Origin: Myrica gale
Lineage: Eukaryota; Streptophyta; Magnoliopsida; Fagales; Myricaceae
DNA: 64,000 nt
Direction of reading: 5' to 3'
Assembly (NCBI GenBank): GCA_963930655.1
Contig: OZ005609.1
Coordinates: forward strand, 12,630,501-12,694,500
The notes beneath the pieces were generated by a model. That model was not told where the DNA came from, did not search any database, and worked only from the letters and a program-made list of their open reading frames with translations. Of the stretch, positions 35,035 to 46,798 are shown in pieces. A program made the position numbers and the translations under genes. Positions within the stretch are counted from its first letter, which is position 1. The number at the start of each line of letters is the position of its first letter.

Positions 35035-35540
35035 CAACTACCTTTATTTAAGTAGAAAAGGAAAACTAGGGGATCGCATAGATCCAAAAAAGGGTCGGAA
35101 AATGCTCAAAGATATTGAGGTGGCCTCCGGATAAAATGACCGAGGTAGCCTGATGAGTTAATTGGTGCGCTTTCAGATTAGCACCTCTCTTAACAAAATG
35201 AAAGGCTTAGGAGTCAAAAAGAGAGACCCTCTTAACAATGTCATCAATCTTGCTAAAAACCCGCCAATCAACTCTCACAGGATACCTACGGAGAGAATCT
35301 ATGGCCTGAAGGGAATCCCCCTCAGCAATGATGTCCTTGAATCCCTGCCTATGAGCCTCATCGATCCCAATCTGTGCAGCAAAAACTTCCCTTTCAAAAG
35401 GCCCATCCACCTGAGTCTGTTGAACACAAGCGCCCATAACCTTGCCCAGATGGTCTCGAATAACAGTATCACCCACCGCAAAAACCTCTCTAAAGGCAAC
35501 ATCAAAATTTACCATGACCTATCCCAACTTGGGAGGGATC
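35035..35540 (-). pseudogene. LINE RNase H fragment, minus strand
   Basis: The minus strand reads VMVNFDVAFREVFAVGDTVI, FEREVFAAQIGIDEAHRQGF and DIIAEGDSLQAIDSLRR, the RNase H fold of plant LINEs with the AEGDS acidic motif. After VSLFDS a frameshift leads to LKAHQLI-like text and the 3' UTR, ending in AATAAAAAAA near 35030. The fragment is cut at 35540-35546 by the 5' end of the CACTA element. Confidence 0.75.
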
Positions 35541-37231
35541 CAGCGACACTACAAAAAAAAAGGTCTATAGCGGCAGTCTTTTTAGCGGTGGGAGCTAAAA
35601 ACACCCTAAAAAGTATTTTTTGCGGCGTTTTGCAAAAAACGCGGCTAAAGGTATAACCTTTAGTGACCACCGCTTAGACCCCCTTTAGCGGCGTTGTGTA
35701 ACGGTATTGCGTTTAGCGACGGTCAGTGACCGACCGTCGCTATAGACTCCTTTTGGCAGCGGTTTTTGAAAAATGCCGCTAACGGTATTGCCTTTAGCGG
35801 CGGTCAGTATAGACCCCATTTAGCAGCGCTTTTTGAAAAACGCTGCTAGAAATTAGGTATCTACAGCGACGGTCACAGTGACCGTCGCTGTAGAGTACAT
35901 CTTTAGTAGCGTAAGTTTAATTCTGAAATTTTTATTTATTTATTAATTATAAATTATTTAATGTTAAAAATTATTTATTTATTATTTTATTCCTTTTAAT
36001 ATGTATTTTTATTTTGTGATGTATTTGGGAAAAAATTATTTTAAAGGACATACTTAATAAAATATGAAATTAGTAGGAGTGTTATGAAAATTGAAGTTGT
36101 TATCTGATATATTTTAAATTATACCTATTGTTGCTATGGTAATTGCATATTTATTGATTAAATCTAAGTAGTTTAGAAAACATATATTATCATACTTATA
36201 ATGAGCATATATATTTGGAATAATTAGTAATATAATACTATTTAATTAGGACATATTATTTAATTTCAAACAAAAAGATATTGTGAGATTAACTTATGCA
36301 ATTAAAGTACATTACTTAATATATAGTCTTAGAGACTATGATTTAGTCATTAGGTATATAGGTACCTGTATATAAAGTACTTATGTTAATTAGCACATAC
36401 CATGTATATGATAAACACATATAACAAATCATGCAATGTTATATGAAAAGCATTATACTTTTAACTTATAAATATTATATATTATTACTCTCAACCTATT
36501 TTAATTAAGATTATTATACTAATTATATGCTAGAATGTAAAGAATGTACATAACTATGTATTTATTTAATATTAAGTATAAAGATTTTTATATACTATTA
36601 CAATTTACAACTGATTTTAATTTACTAAAAACACATAACTAAAAATATAACTTATTATTAAAAAATTTGAAAAACTACAAATTAGAAAAAAAATTGAAAT
36701 CATCTGTTCCCGCGAACAACCTTTTTTTTTCCTTTGCTTTCCCGCCCAGCCCCAAATTGCCCTTTCTCGCCCCAGTGCCAAATTCCCCTTTCCCGTGCTC
36801 ATTCCTTCGCTCTTTCTCTCAATTCTCTAACCCTTCTCGCCATCAGTCTCTCTTTTTCTCTGATCAAATTCGAGGTAGTTGCAATGGAAACAAAGGTGTA
36901 CTCACTATACGAACCTCACCATTTCTCTCCAAACTTTGGGATTCATTCTACAAACCGCAACTCCGGCGTTAAGCTTGCTCAGTCTTCAAAATTCAGCTCG
37001 TTTGGAACCTAGTGGAGCACTCATAAGCTATTGGTGGGCTCGAGGATGTGAAGAAATCCATATTGGATACTGTCCAGGTGGGCTCTTTCATCTGTACTAC
37101 CTCCTTGTTTCATAGAACCCATAAAGGCTGCTTTTTTATTGGAAAAGATACTGAGTGTGCAAATATCAAACGTTTGTGAATGGAGAAGGTAAGAATTCTG
37201 GTCTTGGTTGCTATTCTCTTTTTAATTGAAG

Positions 37232-37769
37232 ATGAAGCTTTCGAGGGAACGAGATTCGTTGGCAATGACTGCAAAGAAACTTGGCCGTGACCCTGCAAAG
37301 GTGAAGTTTTGATTTTTTTTTCTGCTGTTGAATTCTAGCAATCTCGTTGTTCATGTGATGGGGTTATTTTAACTTCTGTTCCATTTATCTTGCAATTGTT
37401 CATTTTGAAATATCTTAGTTGTTTTTGATTGTTGGAGTCGGCTGGATTTTAAAAATGCTTGTTAGTTATGTTGTGGATTTGCATTCCAATTAGAAGTGCT
37501 TGGATTGTTGATTTTTTTTGCACTCCAACTCTTTGTGAGAATGCTTTTATGTCATAGGGCATGACCTACGACTAGCTTTTGTTTTCTGTCATCTGTGGCT
37601 TAATTTGGTTCTCCATATGCTTGGATCTTTTACAGACATGAGGAGATATGTGCAGGAGATCTTCGGATTGATTTCATTTGTGGCTCCTAATGGGTTATCG
37701 AAGCAATCTTTGGCTGTCAATGAAGGAGTTGAAATTGATCCTTCAAAGTCTCCGCTGGGAGGAAGGACG
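37232..37769 (+). pseudogene. Captured exon-like pieces, first one coiled coil
   Basis: After a splice-acceptor-like AG, 37232-37300 reads MKLSRERDSLAMTAKKLGRD then PAK and a GTGAAG donor; this resembles a conserved coiled-coil block in the plant At4g15545/At1g16520-type proteins (from memory, not confirmed). A second AG/GT-bounded stretch, 37636-37769, is open over 44 codons (RRYVQEIFGLISFVAPNGLS..) and I do not recognise it. Both look like host exons with intron flanks, inside the CACTA. Confidence 0.45.
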
Positions 37770-38127
37770 GTATGCAACCTTCCTAAATGGCTTAATTGTG
37801 TTCTCTTACATTGCGTATGGTGTCTATGTAAAAAATACTTAACAATTCTCCACTAGCAGGATAATAAGTTGCATGATTTGTTAGAGACAAAATAGAGGAA
37901 AGTCTCAGAACTAAAATGACTTCCATAAAGTTGCATCTGTTTTTTTTTTTTTTTGCTTTCTATTTAACATTTCATCTTATTGTTCTGGAGGATAATAAGC
38001 TGTTGAAAGGTTTTGTTGTTTGTGCTTTAACTTTTGAAGGAGAGAATGGTTCAATTGCAAGATGCATGGTTATATTGTTCTAAATAGACCAAACATTATT
38101 CACACTTAAATTCGGTGTCATATCCAG

Positions 38128-38310
38128 GGTTATATTGTTCTAAATAGACCATGGGCTTTTGTGCAATGGCTGGAGAGAGCAACTATAGAAGAAGAGTGAG
38201 TATTTAACCTTAGATTTCTTAGAAATTGTTTGATCTTTTAATTGATGAAAATCTAAATGCTAGTGCATTTTTCGGTTGATGCAGATACATTCTAATGGCA
38301 AATCACATGC
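38128..38310 (+). pseudogene. Captured hydroxyproline O-arabinosyltransferase-like fragment
   Basis: HPAT enzymes add arabinose to hydroxyproline in Golgi-processed peptides and extensins. After CCAG, 38128 onward reads GYIVLNRPWAFVQWLERATI then EEE; a GTGAGT donor at 38196, an 85-bp intron and an AG at about 38283 lead to YILMANHMP. The family has LNRPWAFVQWL..EEDYILMAEPDH, so the acidic residues after LMA are lost. A 24-bp copy of the exon start also lies at 38068. The retained intron shows a DNA-level capture. Confidence 0.7.
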
Positions 38311-38611
38311 CAACCAAGAAAAGTGCATTTTTTGGTTCGTTGCAGATACATTCCCTGTATTGCTTTCCAGTGAGGTTAACTAATCTCTTCCTCATTTTGG
38401 TACATTTAAGGCTGATTGGGAATTCAAGAGGACGTTGATGTGTTAAAGGAGGAAGATTTTAATTGGTCCTTATTGTGTTTTGAATATTTTAGTTGTTTCT
38501 TGCTTATTGTTATTTTATATTAGAAATTTGTTACTTTTTAGATTACTTGTACAGATTCTTGTGTTTGTTGTAAAATATTATTAATCAATGATGAAGTATA
38601 TTTTGTTTTAT

Positions 38612-41222
38612 TGTGACACCCCGAGTTGTTTGATTCCTTTACATATTATTTCTTTATGATATTTGTTATTAAAGGATTCGACATATGCATTATTTTTGCT
38701 TAACCTTTCATTATTTTTCAGCTTATTAATATAAAGTACGAGATTATAATTGTGAATATTTTTTCAGCATCCTTCCTATGAGAGTTTTCTCTTCCTTTTA
38801 TTATTGTGAAGTTTATTGAACACATAGACAGACTGCTTTTATCTTGATTGGGCAGAATGTGCAAAGTATAAGACAGGGGAGACAAGGATATCTTGGTCTG
38901 ATAGGTTAGATACTTGAGTACTCGGGAAAGAAATAATTCTCGGGGTAACTGGGAACCAAAGTCTCGGGTGACTGAGAACTAACTTCCGGGCTGGTTGAGA
39001 GCAGCACAGCTGGGGACACTGAGACCTGAGGCGGGGGGAGGCCTGTGAACAGAAAAGGACTGACTTGGTAGGCTAGTATGGATAAAGTTTCCAGTCTGTC
39101 AGCGTATGGATTTCCCGGGGTGTTTGGATGTTAAATGGACCCCAGGTACGCTGAGACCTGGATACTTGGGAAGTCTGGGGCGATGCCCTGGTCTGGTCGG
39201 GCAGGATCCCGAGAGGCTGAGCCCTGGAGCCCGGGAGTGTTGAGCTCGGGAATTTTGTGACATAGGCGCTGTTTTATGCAGATGACGTACTTGCTTTTTA
39301 TCTTTTTTCTACGTGTCTTAACCATGTGATGCACATTCAATACACTCTTATCTAGACATCTAAGTGGAGCTTGGTTATTGGCCCATCCATTAAATTACTT
39401 TTTAACAAAGAGACGTGAGATTTGAGAAGTGTAGGTGGCTACTTGTGATCGGCTACATCATGATTTTCTTCTGATTTCCTCTAGACCTAGCCTAGGGTGA
39501 GTAGAATGGCCAGGGGGAATAACTGTAAGTAGACTACGTTATATTTATTTGTTTTGTTCGACCAAGAGAGAGAGAGAGAGAAAGAGACTTATTTCGACTA
39601 ACTGATAATTGAGAAACTGCCTTTGACTTAGAGAGAAAGAGAGGGAAAGTGACGTAAAAACTCTTGTGACCAAAGGAAGAAGAGACCGAGACCGAAGGAA
39701 AAAAAGGGAAAGGTAGTTTAGTCTGTACCCCTTCTTCCCATTAGCTTTTATTTTATTTTTGTCCTAACTTGTGTCTTGCTGTCTAGGTGCCTTAAATCAA
39801 GCAGTTAAACAACAACTAAGGTAAGGGTGATAGATACTCGTTGACCTGGGGGAAATGGGGTCTTTAGTTGTGATGATGAAAAATCATCTTCGGGGCCACA
39901 GGTGGTAAGGGTGTAGAGACTAAACTGGGTCTTGGGTATTCGGGATAGTCACATGCGTAAGAATGAACTAGCGGAAAGGCTCTTTATTTTCACGTTCATG
40001 TCCAGGGAAGATATTGTTGAAGGCTTTGTTTTTACATGCGGGAATGACTGTTTTTATCAAGAAAGTGTTTTGCATGCTAGGAAAGTACTTTTGTTTTAAT
40101 ACCGAGAATAACAAAAGTGCCCGAGGAGCCTTTTTGCTATCTACTCGGGAGATTTTTTAAAAAACGTGTCCGAGCCTTTTTGCTTGCTATTCGGGAGATT
40201 TTTAAGAAACGTGCCCGATGAGCTTTTTTGCTAGCTACTCGGGAGATTTTTAAGAAACATGCCCGATGAGCCTTTTTGCTAGCTACTCGGGAGATTTTTA
40301 AGAAATGTGCTTGAAGAGCCTTTTTGCTAGCTACTCGGGAGATTTTTAACAAACATGCACGGGGAGATTTTTATAAAACATGCTCGGAAAGTTTTAACAA
40401 GCGTGCCCCGGGGAGACTTTTATTTATTGAAAATGACCGGGAGGATTTTCTTTTGAAACTAGTCAAGAGCCCTAAAATCCTTTCTTTTACATACTGCCAG
40501 TCCTTATTCGGTTTAACAATAGAATAAAAGAAAAAAGATGTATAAGTTATTGGACTTGCCTATTTGAGGTTGAGATGTTTAGATCGTTGTAGCCATGATG
40601 ACTTAGATGATGATTGACTATAACACATGAATATCACTTGATATGGAAATATTAGGCCTTTGTATTAACGAATAGACCTGGCCACATACGGACTTGCTTC
40701 ATTTTGTTTATGTGTGCCATATGAAATCCATTGATCATGTAAATTGCTTTATTTCCATATGCCTTTGTGAAATTCATGGATCGTCTTTGATTACATGATT
40801 TTTGATTAAGCATGTATTGAAGCATATGAGACATGTTGCATCTTCATGTCATGGATCATATTATTGCGATGGGTAAGCTAATAACGAAATAACATAAATG
40901 AAACTCATTCCCAAACGTGGTCCGATGAAATGGTGATGGTACCGATCACAAGTAGAATAAATGCAAGCCACCAGAATTTGATACGATTGCTTGATGATTT
41001 TTGTCATTCTCATTTTAAACCGTTAATTTCTTTTGTTCAAGTTTCTAAACCGATTTACGTCCTTTCTTTTATCAGTAATATTTTTAATTAAACCTTCCGC
41101 TAAGAAAATTTAAGGGCATTTAAGCAATCCTAAGAGTTTTTATCGTGCGGTAATCCCCGAATTTTGTGCGTGTGATTACTATACGCAAGCCGAAGGGGTA
41201 AGTACCAATATGGGACGTGACA
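38612..41222 (+). mobile_element. Solo LTR, 2.6 kb, probably Ty3-type, inside CACTA
   Basis: It begins TGTGACACCCCGAG and ends GGGACGTGACA, with the 5-bp duplication tttat at 38607-38611 and 41223-41227. Removing it restores the text of the related CACTA end at 26700-26740. The TGTGACACCCC start is common among plant Ty3 LTRs. It has no gag or pol. CTCGGG motifs are dense at 38920-39250, and a tandem array lies at 40118-40420. Confidence 0.85.
40118..40420 (+). repeat. Tandem array, unit about 62 bp, inside the solo LTR
   Basis: About five units built on GCTAGCTACTCGGGAGATTTTTAAGAAA followed by CGTGCCCGATGAGCCTTTTT, with decay towards the right end. The minus-strand ORF of 71 codons here (KISRVASKKA repeats) is only a translation of the array. 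Confidence 0.85.
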
Positions 41223-41724
41223 TTTATTATCCTTGTTCTTTAAGTTTTTACATCCAATGAATTATGATTATTAAAAGAAATTTGTATTACCGATTAAAAA
41301 GCATGCATAGGAAAAAATTAGTGGCGTTTTAAAAATGCTGGCACATGCAAAAACAAACTGAGCTGACCTAGAGCAGCGTTTTTTAAAACGCTGCTAAAGA
41401 CTTGTAGGACGTTTCTTGAAACACTGCGAAAAAAAGTGCCAAATACGGTTCGGGTCTTTAGCGGCGGTCTCGACCGCGGCTAAGAGACCGCCGTTATAAA
41501 TCCGGTCTTCACCAGCGGTCGCGCAAACCGCTGCTATAGATCTACTGCGAGGGACCTATAGCAGCGGTCGCGATAGCTGCTAAAGATATAGCAGCTGTTT
41601 TTTGACCTTTAGCTGAGGTTTCCGGCCGCTGCTAAAGGTGATTTTGTTTTTTGTAGTGTGGAATGCTTATTGAACATGTACTGTTTGTAAGGATATTATC
41701 ACATGCCCCCAACCCCCTTACTTA

Positions 41725-41911
41725 GAGTCTGTTCGGTTAGTACTTTTGTGAGAATTTTTTGTGTTTTGAGAATTTTTAGGTGATGTTAACTTTATTGATA
41801 TGCGTGTTGTAGTTATTTTTATGTGAGGTTAAAAATGATGTTTTGGTTGTAGGATTTTTGTGTTGTGAGAATTTAAAAAATCCTGAGGATTTTTTGTTAA
41901 ACGAACTGCCC
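41725..41911. mobile_element. Tourist-like MITE, 187 bp
   Basis: Ends GAGTCTGTTCGGTTAG and, reverse-complemented, GGGCAGTTCGTTTAAC; flank tta at 41722-41724 and 41912-41914. T/G-rich interior, no ORF. Confidence 0.7.
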
Positions 41912-41958
41912 TTAGTCCTTAAGACTCACCCATTTGTTTGTCCACTTTTATAATACAG

Positions 41959-42177
41959 GTTATGTCGATATTTGATTCTTTTGTTACCCATGTCCTGGTC
42001 ATCCACATCCGTGCCCTAGTTACTGACGACCTGGAGTTTATCGTGAACTCCCAGCTGTACTTGATCCCGAAGGACTTGCAGCCAAAGTTACCCGGGGAGA
42101 ATTGTCTCGTGGTGGAGAACTACCGCCACATCGACTCAATCGACCTCACCGACTCCTCAGACGAAGACTCCTCCTGA
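41959..42177 (+). CDS. Orphan terminal exon, acidic C-terminus, unrecognised
   Basis: A pyrimidine-rich acceptor ending ATACAG at 41958 opens a 72-codon frame to TGA at 42177: VMSIFDSFVTHVLVIHIRAL, then TDDLEFIVNSQLYLIPKDLQ, and a Ser/Asp-rich end (DSIDLTDSSDEDSS). GC content and codon use are more coding-like than the surroundings, and a T-rich 3' UTR-like stretch follows. I do not recognise the family and see no upstream exons before the CACTA at 41658. It may be the last exon of a gene cut off by the CACTA, or a moved fragment. Confidence 0.45.
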   Translation, partial: VMSIFDSFVTHVLVIHIRALVTDDLEFIVNSQLYLIPKDLQPKLPGENCLVVENYRHIDSIDLTDSSDEDSS

Positions 42178-44334
42178 ATAATGTTGTTGTTTTATGTTTC
42201 TTTTATTTTGTTTGGTGTGTTTGTAAATATTTTTGAATAATACGGTTAGAGAATTATTTGTAGGCCTACTCATGTTAGCCTAGGTGCTGTAATCCCTAAC
42301 CCCAACAGCTTGGTTTGTTTGTTTTCCTTTTTCTGATGTTGTTCCTAAGTATCGTTTGTTATATAAGTCATGACTGGTTTGTGTGTCAATGTCTCTCTGA
42401 TCTTCTTCTAACGTGACTTCTATTTTCTCATACTTATTTTCTAAATGTTTATTTAATAAGTCTTCTGTTGGTTTTCTCTATATAGTATAGTAGTCTTTAA
42501 ACATTCCAAGGATATTACCACAATTATGAGACCCATAGGATAAATAGGTGTCGTAATCTTGCCATTTATGCACTTTTGCTACTATAAAGAGAATTTAGAG
42601 ACTAATACGAACACGAGAGACGTGACAATAAACAAATTAATGCAATATAATATAGAAAAGCATTAACAATTAATCTGTCTTATTTTCATAGATTTAGAAA
42701 ATATTCTCCAATTAACGAGTAATTGATGGAAAAGACTCAGCCAATGAGATGGTCAGTAAAGGCTCAAGAGGAGTGTGGCTGTAGTCGGTTAGCGGTTCAA
42801 CCGACCCACCATTTATCAAGCCTCTTTTTGGAGACCCCACAAGTGGTTTGCTTTTGACGAGCAGTCATTTGGGTTGCTTGGGCCAGACTGTTCCAGCTCG
42901 TCTTTAGGTGGGCTTAATTAATAACCACTATTTAATTAAGGCTTAGCTGGCCTAATTAACGTCTAGCTAGTACGATCTTTGTTTTTTATTCGGTTCTCTG
43001 TTTGGCTATACTCGAATCATGATAGAAAAAAAAAAACATAGCCATTAGGAAAGCTAACCTTGTTAGTTATGTATACTCGAAAAGTAGTTTTCCTTTAAGT
43101 GGATGCACACGCTTTAATTATTTTACATTCACGTATGCAGTTAAATTAGGTACTTGCCTAATGAATCTTTGTAACATTAAATCTTAGCTGACGAGACGGT
43201 AGTAGAATACTCGAAATGCTACTCATAATATAACCAATTAATTAATTAATTCTCGATGACTACAACATATTCTTATAGGCTAGTCATGACTTTTATTGTT
43301 TTATTTATTTGAAATTACAGGTAAACAGTTTATATAGTAGGAAATTAATGAACTTGACATTATTAATGTTCCTGTAATATCGTGTTTAATCTTCTAAAAA
43401 TTTAAATTGAATTCAATAAATTTATTCACATATATTTTCAACCCTTATTGACTGCGGCCCGCAGACCGTACTTAACATATATAGTCGTCTTCTTTAATTT
43501 GACGGCGTAGTCAGACTTGGTCCTCAATTATGCAAAGTACGTAGTGGGCGAATGATGCATCATATATAACTATGGTGGTTGTGCATGTACCTGAGGAAAA
43601 ACTGAGAAAACCAATATTATGGCCCTAACAAGTTGCGCAAGGATTGATATCAGCTGGGACATTGCTGAGGCTGAGGAGGAACATGCTTACAGCAAATGCT
43701 ACTGTCTTAGTGAGTCACATGCACCGCGCATTTTGCAGGCGAGTTGCCATATCCTCCAATAAATTGGTGGGTTGCACCTAACTCAGTACATTTCGTGGAT
43801 ACTTGGCTACTAGTCCTACGAGTTTAAAATTCTAAGATAATTGGAATTTATGAGAAGGCAGACCGGGTCCGATAAACCGAAACATGTATTAAATGTTGCA
43901 TGGTCTACATTGTTCGAAAATTAATATGAGCATGCAATAACGTCTTATATATATTTCTCTTTTAATCGAATAATTCTGTCGGTAAATAAATTGGAAAGGA
44001 TGCTCGTGGAGTGGGTACGTACGTACGCAATACTAATGCTTACCTCCAAAGAAACATGAAAGAGTTCACGATGAGTTTAATCGGCCAGCTACAAGTGTAG
44101 TAACTACTGTACCTTCCAATTGGCAAAGCGGCCGTGTTTTCGCCATGTTGTCATGGTATTAAACACTAGCAGATAACTTGCCTTCAATGCGAGCTCTAAC
44201 TTCCCTCACTTTCCCACCTACTCTGTCCTATACCTTATTCCTTGCATCCCAATTCTCCGTTGCTGCACTCTTTCCCTCTCCTGAAGACTACAAATCCTTC
44301 CCAAGAGATTGTGCACAAGCAGTACTACAGAAAC
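42178..44334. other. Gene-free stretch, 2.1 kb
   Basis: AT-rich, with no supported ORF, LTR or terminal repeat. The right part (44200-44334) is the leader of the CASP-like gene, with an upstream in-frame ATG at 44242. Confidence 0.5.
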
Positions 44335-45384
44335 ATGGATGGACTGAGTAGTGACGTGAAGGTTCTGGAGAGTCCACGCAGAATAAGGCTTTATGATGTT
44401 TTTCTGCGAATTTTGGCGCTTGCCTTTACTTCGGTTGCTGCAGTTCTGGTGGGGGTTACAAGGGAGACCAAGATTATTCCTATCACAATTGCCCAAGGCC
44501 TACCCGCCTTGCATCTTACTGTTACTGCAAAGTGGCAATACATGTCTGCTTTTGTGTAAGTTTTTGCCACCCTTGTTTCTCTTTATGCTTTCTTTCATTT
44601 TGTCGACAACACAGAGTACTCTTGCTTTCGTCTGAAACATATATCAAAAGTTTTAAGTTAAAGCCGGTTATCTATTCTCACTTTACATGTATGCTTGATT
44701 TTTTTAAGGCACTTGATTATGTACATATCAAATAGGGTCAATGTTATCACTTGCTGGGCACGTAACAAAAGGACATGGAGATATTACGGTGGCGTTTGTT
44801 TACCGAAATTTTGAGGAATATTCTCAAAAATTTTGGAATCTCTTGAATGTTGAAGTTGATTGAGGTTTGTGAAAAGTTTGAAGTGTATGTGTAAAAATTA
44901 GAAATTTTGGACAAACAAACGCAACCTACGATCTTACAGTCCTCAGCAAGCTTGACCACGTCCATATATACAAACATGCATTATCACTTCAATATCTTAT
45001 AGTAGTAAATCGAAAACGGATCTAATTCCTGTTATCGCTGTACATAGGTACTTCTTGGTGGTAAATGCCATTGCAGGTTCATATGCGGCAGGATCTTTGT
45101 TCTACTCTGTAGCAGCCGGCCGAAGCTTCAAACACGATGCAGCATTGGTACTCAGTATTCTAGACCTCATGATACTCGCGCTACTATTCTCTGCAAACGG
45201 AGCGGCGGCCGCCGTTGGGCTCATTGGCCGTGATGGGAACTCACACGTGCAATGGAGAAAGGTCTGTGATGTGTTTGATGGTTATTGCCACCACATGGCT
45301 GCTGCCCTTGTCTTGTCCCTTATGGGGTGTTTTGCCTTCCTTTGGCTTGCGCTCCTTGCTGTTTTGGGCCTTCGCAAGAAATGA
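44335..45384 (+). CDS. CASPL1: CASP-like membrane protein (CASPL1 group), 185 aa
   Basis: CASP-like proteins are four-span membrane proteins related to the Casparian-strip scaffolds. Exon 1 is 44335-44555, exon 2 is 45048-45384; the GT/AG intron of 492 bp joins in phase (GT + G, Val) to give SAFVYFLVVNAIAGSY. Seen: a short N-terminal tail (DVKVLESPRRIRLYDVFLRI), TM1 (LALAFTSVAAVLVGV), the loop ETKIIPI, TM2 from YFLVVNAIAGSYAAGSLFYS, TM3 with the conserved Asp (ILDLMILALLFSANGAAAAV), an extracellular loop with two Cys, and TM4 (CFAFLWLALLAVLGL) ending RKK. The ATG at 44335 is preferred over 44242 because family members start near the ESPRR motif. Features resemble CASPL1E, but subgroup is uncertain. 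Confidence 0.92.
44788..44926. mobile_element. Short MITE in the CASP-like intron
   Basis: Ends GGTGGCGTTTGTTTACC and, reverse-complemented, GGTTGCGTTTGTTTGTCC; possible flank tac on both sides. 139 bp, no ORF. Its GCGTTTGTTT end resembles the element at 46799-47749. Confidence 0.65.
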
Positions 45385-45777
45385 AAATAGAACTAGGGTT
45401 GTTCTGATGTAGTGATTGACTAGTAGGAAAAAAAACCTTCTGTTATAGTATTATGTCTCTTAGGGCATCCGAAAGAAGGGAAAAGAAATTAGACTAATAA
45501 ATGCTTTGGTCCGTAGTGAATTTGATGCAGCTGGTTGGTTTGGCTTTTTAGTTGCGGCTTATATCAAACAGTTCCCGTGTATAACAGAGAAACGATATTA
45601 TAGAGAATATCAAACTGCACAAGGTTAGCCTAAGCATTCAGAGCATCAGATGATATGAGTCTCAACCAATTAAAGCGTAAACGGAGAGTTTATTAAAACG
45701 GGTAATTCATTTATATATGATATAACTCAATGCATAGTACAAAACAGATGAAGATAGAGATCTCAAGCATTTTGAGC

Positions 45778-46590
45778 TCAATCCTCGGATGTATATTGCA
45801 ATTGGTTCCTTCTAACATCATATAGGAACTTCTGGTTTGCTTGCTGGTACGCTCTGGCCAATGAAGAAGCGTGATCATCCCCAAGTATCACCAAACAAAA
45901 TATTTCTCTCCCAGAATTGAGCATCTGCACAAAAAATACCCCCCCCCCCCCCCGGCGGTGGTCCAACTTCAAGGTCTGCATTTCTCAAATGAAAAGGTCA
46001 GAATTAATGGAAGGTTTATGTACCCTTGGGGATATGTACGAACGTAGCAGAGATCAAATTCTTCTAAAAGACCAGTCTTAGCCGAGTTAGGATACCTCAT
46101 AAAGTAGTAGACCAGTGTTCTAATTAGTATCTTCTGAGTGGGCGTAACGATTTGCGTAGAAGTGTTACCAGAATCTATTATACACTGTTTTGAACAGTCA
46201 GGGGGCTACCACTGGTCGAAGCGAAAGTGGAAGCTTCTTTTGTGCAAGAATGCCACTTGTGCCTGCACCGTCCTCGTATCTTACCTGGTACGAGCACGAG
46301 TCCCAATGCATTGGTGTGGTGTGCAAAGCGGTGCCTGTCACAAGGAAAAGCCCTGTAAGTTCTGGAATTCCTTTAGGGAAAGGGGCGTCCCTGCAAGTGA
46401 AGCAATGATGGCCGGGGGACTGACAATTCTGGGACTGAGTCCATGCGAGGTCGGTTTCTGTATCCATGTGCAAGTGGTAGGACTTGAATGATCCAGCGGG
46501 GGGCTTGTATCGAAGGTGCAGATGCCAATTCCCACCATTTACGTAGCCATGTGTTGAACAGAAATGGGTACCCGGATCTCACTGGGCCTG
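45778..46590 (-). pseudogene. Aspartic protease (A1B, nucellin-like) pseudogene
   Basis: Minus-strand text near 46480-46200 reads HMDTETDLAWTQSQNCQSPG, then DSCSYQVRYEDGAGTSGIL, matching the first lobe of plant A1B proteases (DTGTDL.WTQC, SC.Y.V.YEDG..TSG.LA). The catalytic DTG is DTE, and the reading frame shifts at least twice. The C-terminal end lies at 45890-45778 (SSLARAYQQANQKFLYDVRR then LQYTSED and a stop). The middle, including the second catalytic Asp, is missing or unrecognisable. Confidence 0.75.
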
Positions 46591-46798
46591 GACTTGAAAG
46601 TATTGGTTTTTGTATTTGGATAACAAGCTAGACAACTGGAGCGGGCTTTAGATTTTTTTTTTCCCTACCTAACACGAAATCAGTCCACTAATACTCTGCG
46701 GAAGACCACAGAGTCGGGAACGAATTGCCTACGGCTACGACGGCAATTTCCTCTGAAGATGCGACTGAGACGGATGAGAGTAAATTTTATAAATTTAA

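Larger units (their letters stand above)
35547..41658 (+). mobile_element. CACTA element carrying host-gene exons
   Basis: The left end is CACTACAAAAAA; the right end is its complement, TTTTTTGTAGTG at 41647-41658. Subterminal repeats of the type TAGCGGCGGTC and GCTGCTAAAG fill 35560-35900 and 41360-41640, as in En/Spm elements. The interior has no CACTA transposase that I can see. It has exon-like pieces of host genes (37232-37769, 38128-38310) and a 2.6-kb solo LTR (38612-41222). The 3-bp flanks differ (cga and tgg), so either the duplication has decayed or the ends belong to two related copies. Confidence 0.75.

Noticed and set aside
40137..40352. 71-codon minus-strand ORF with repeated KISRVASKKA
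   Set aside because: It is the translation of the 62-bp tandem array in a solo LTR.
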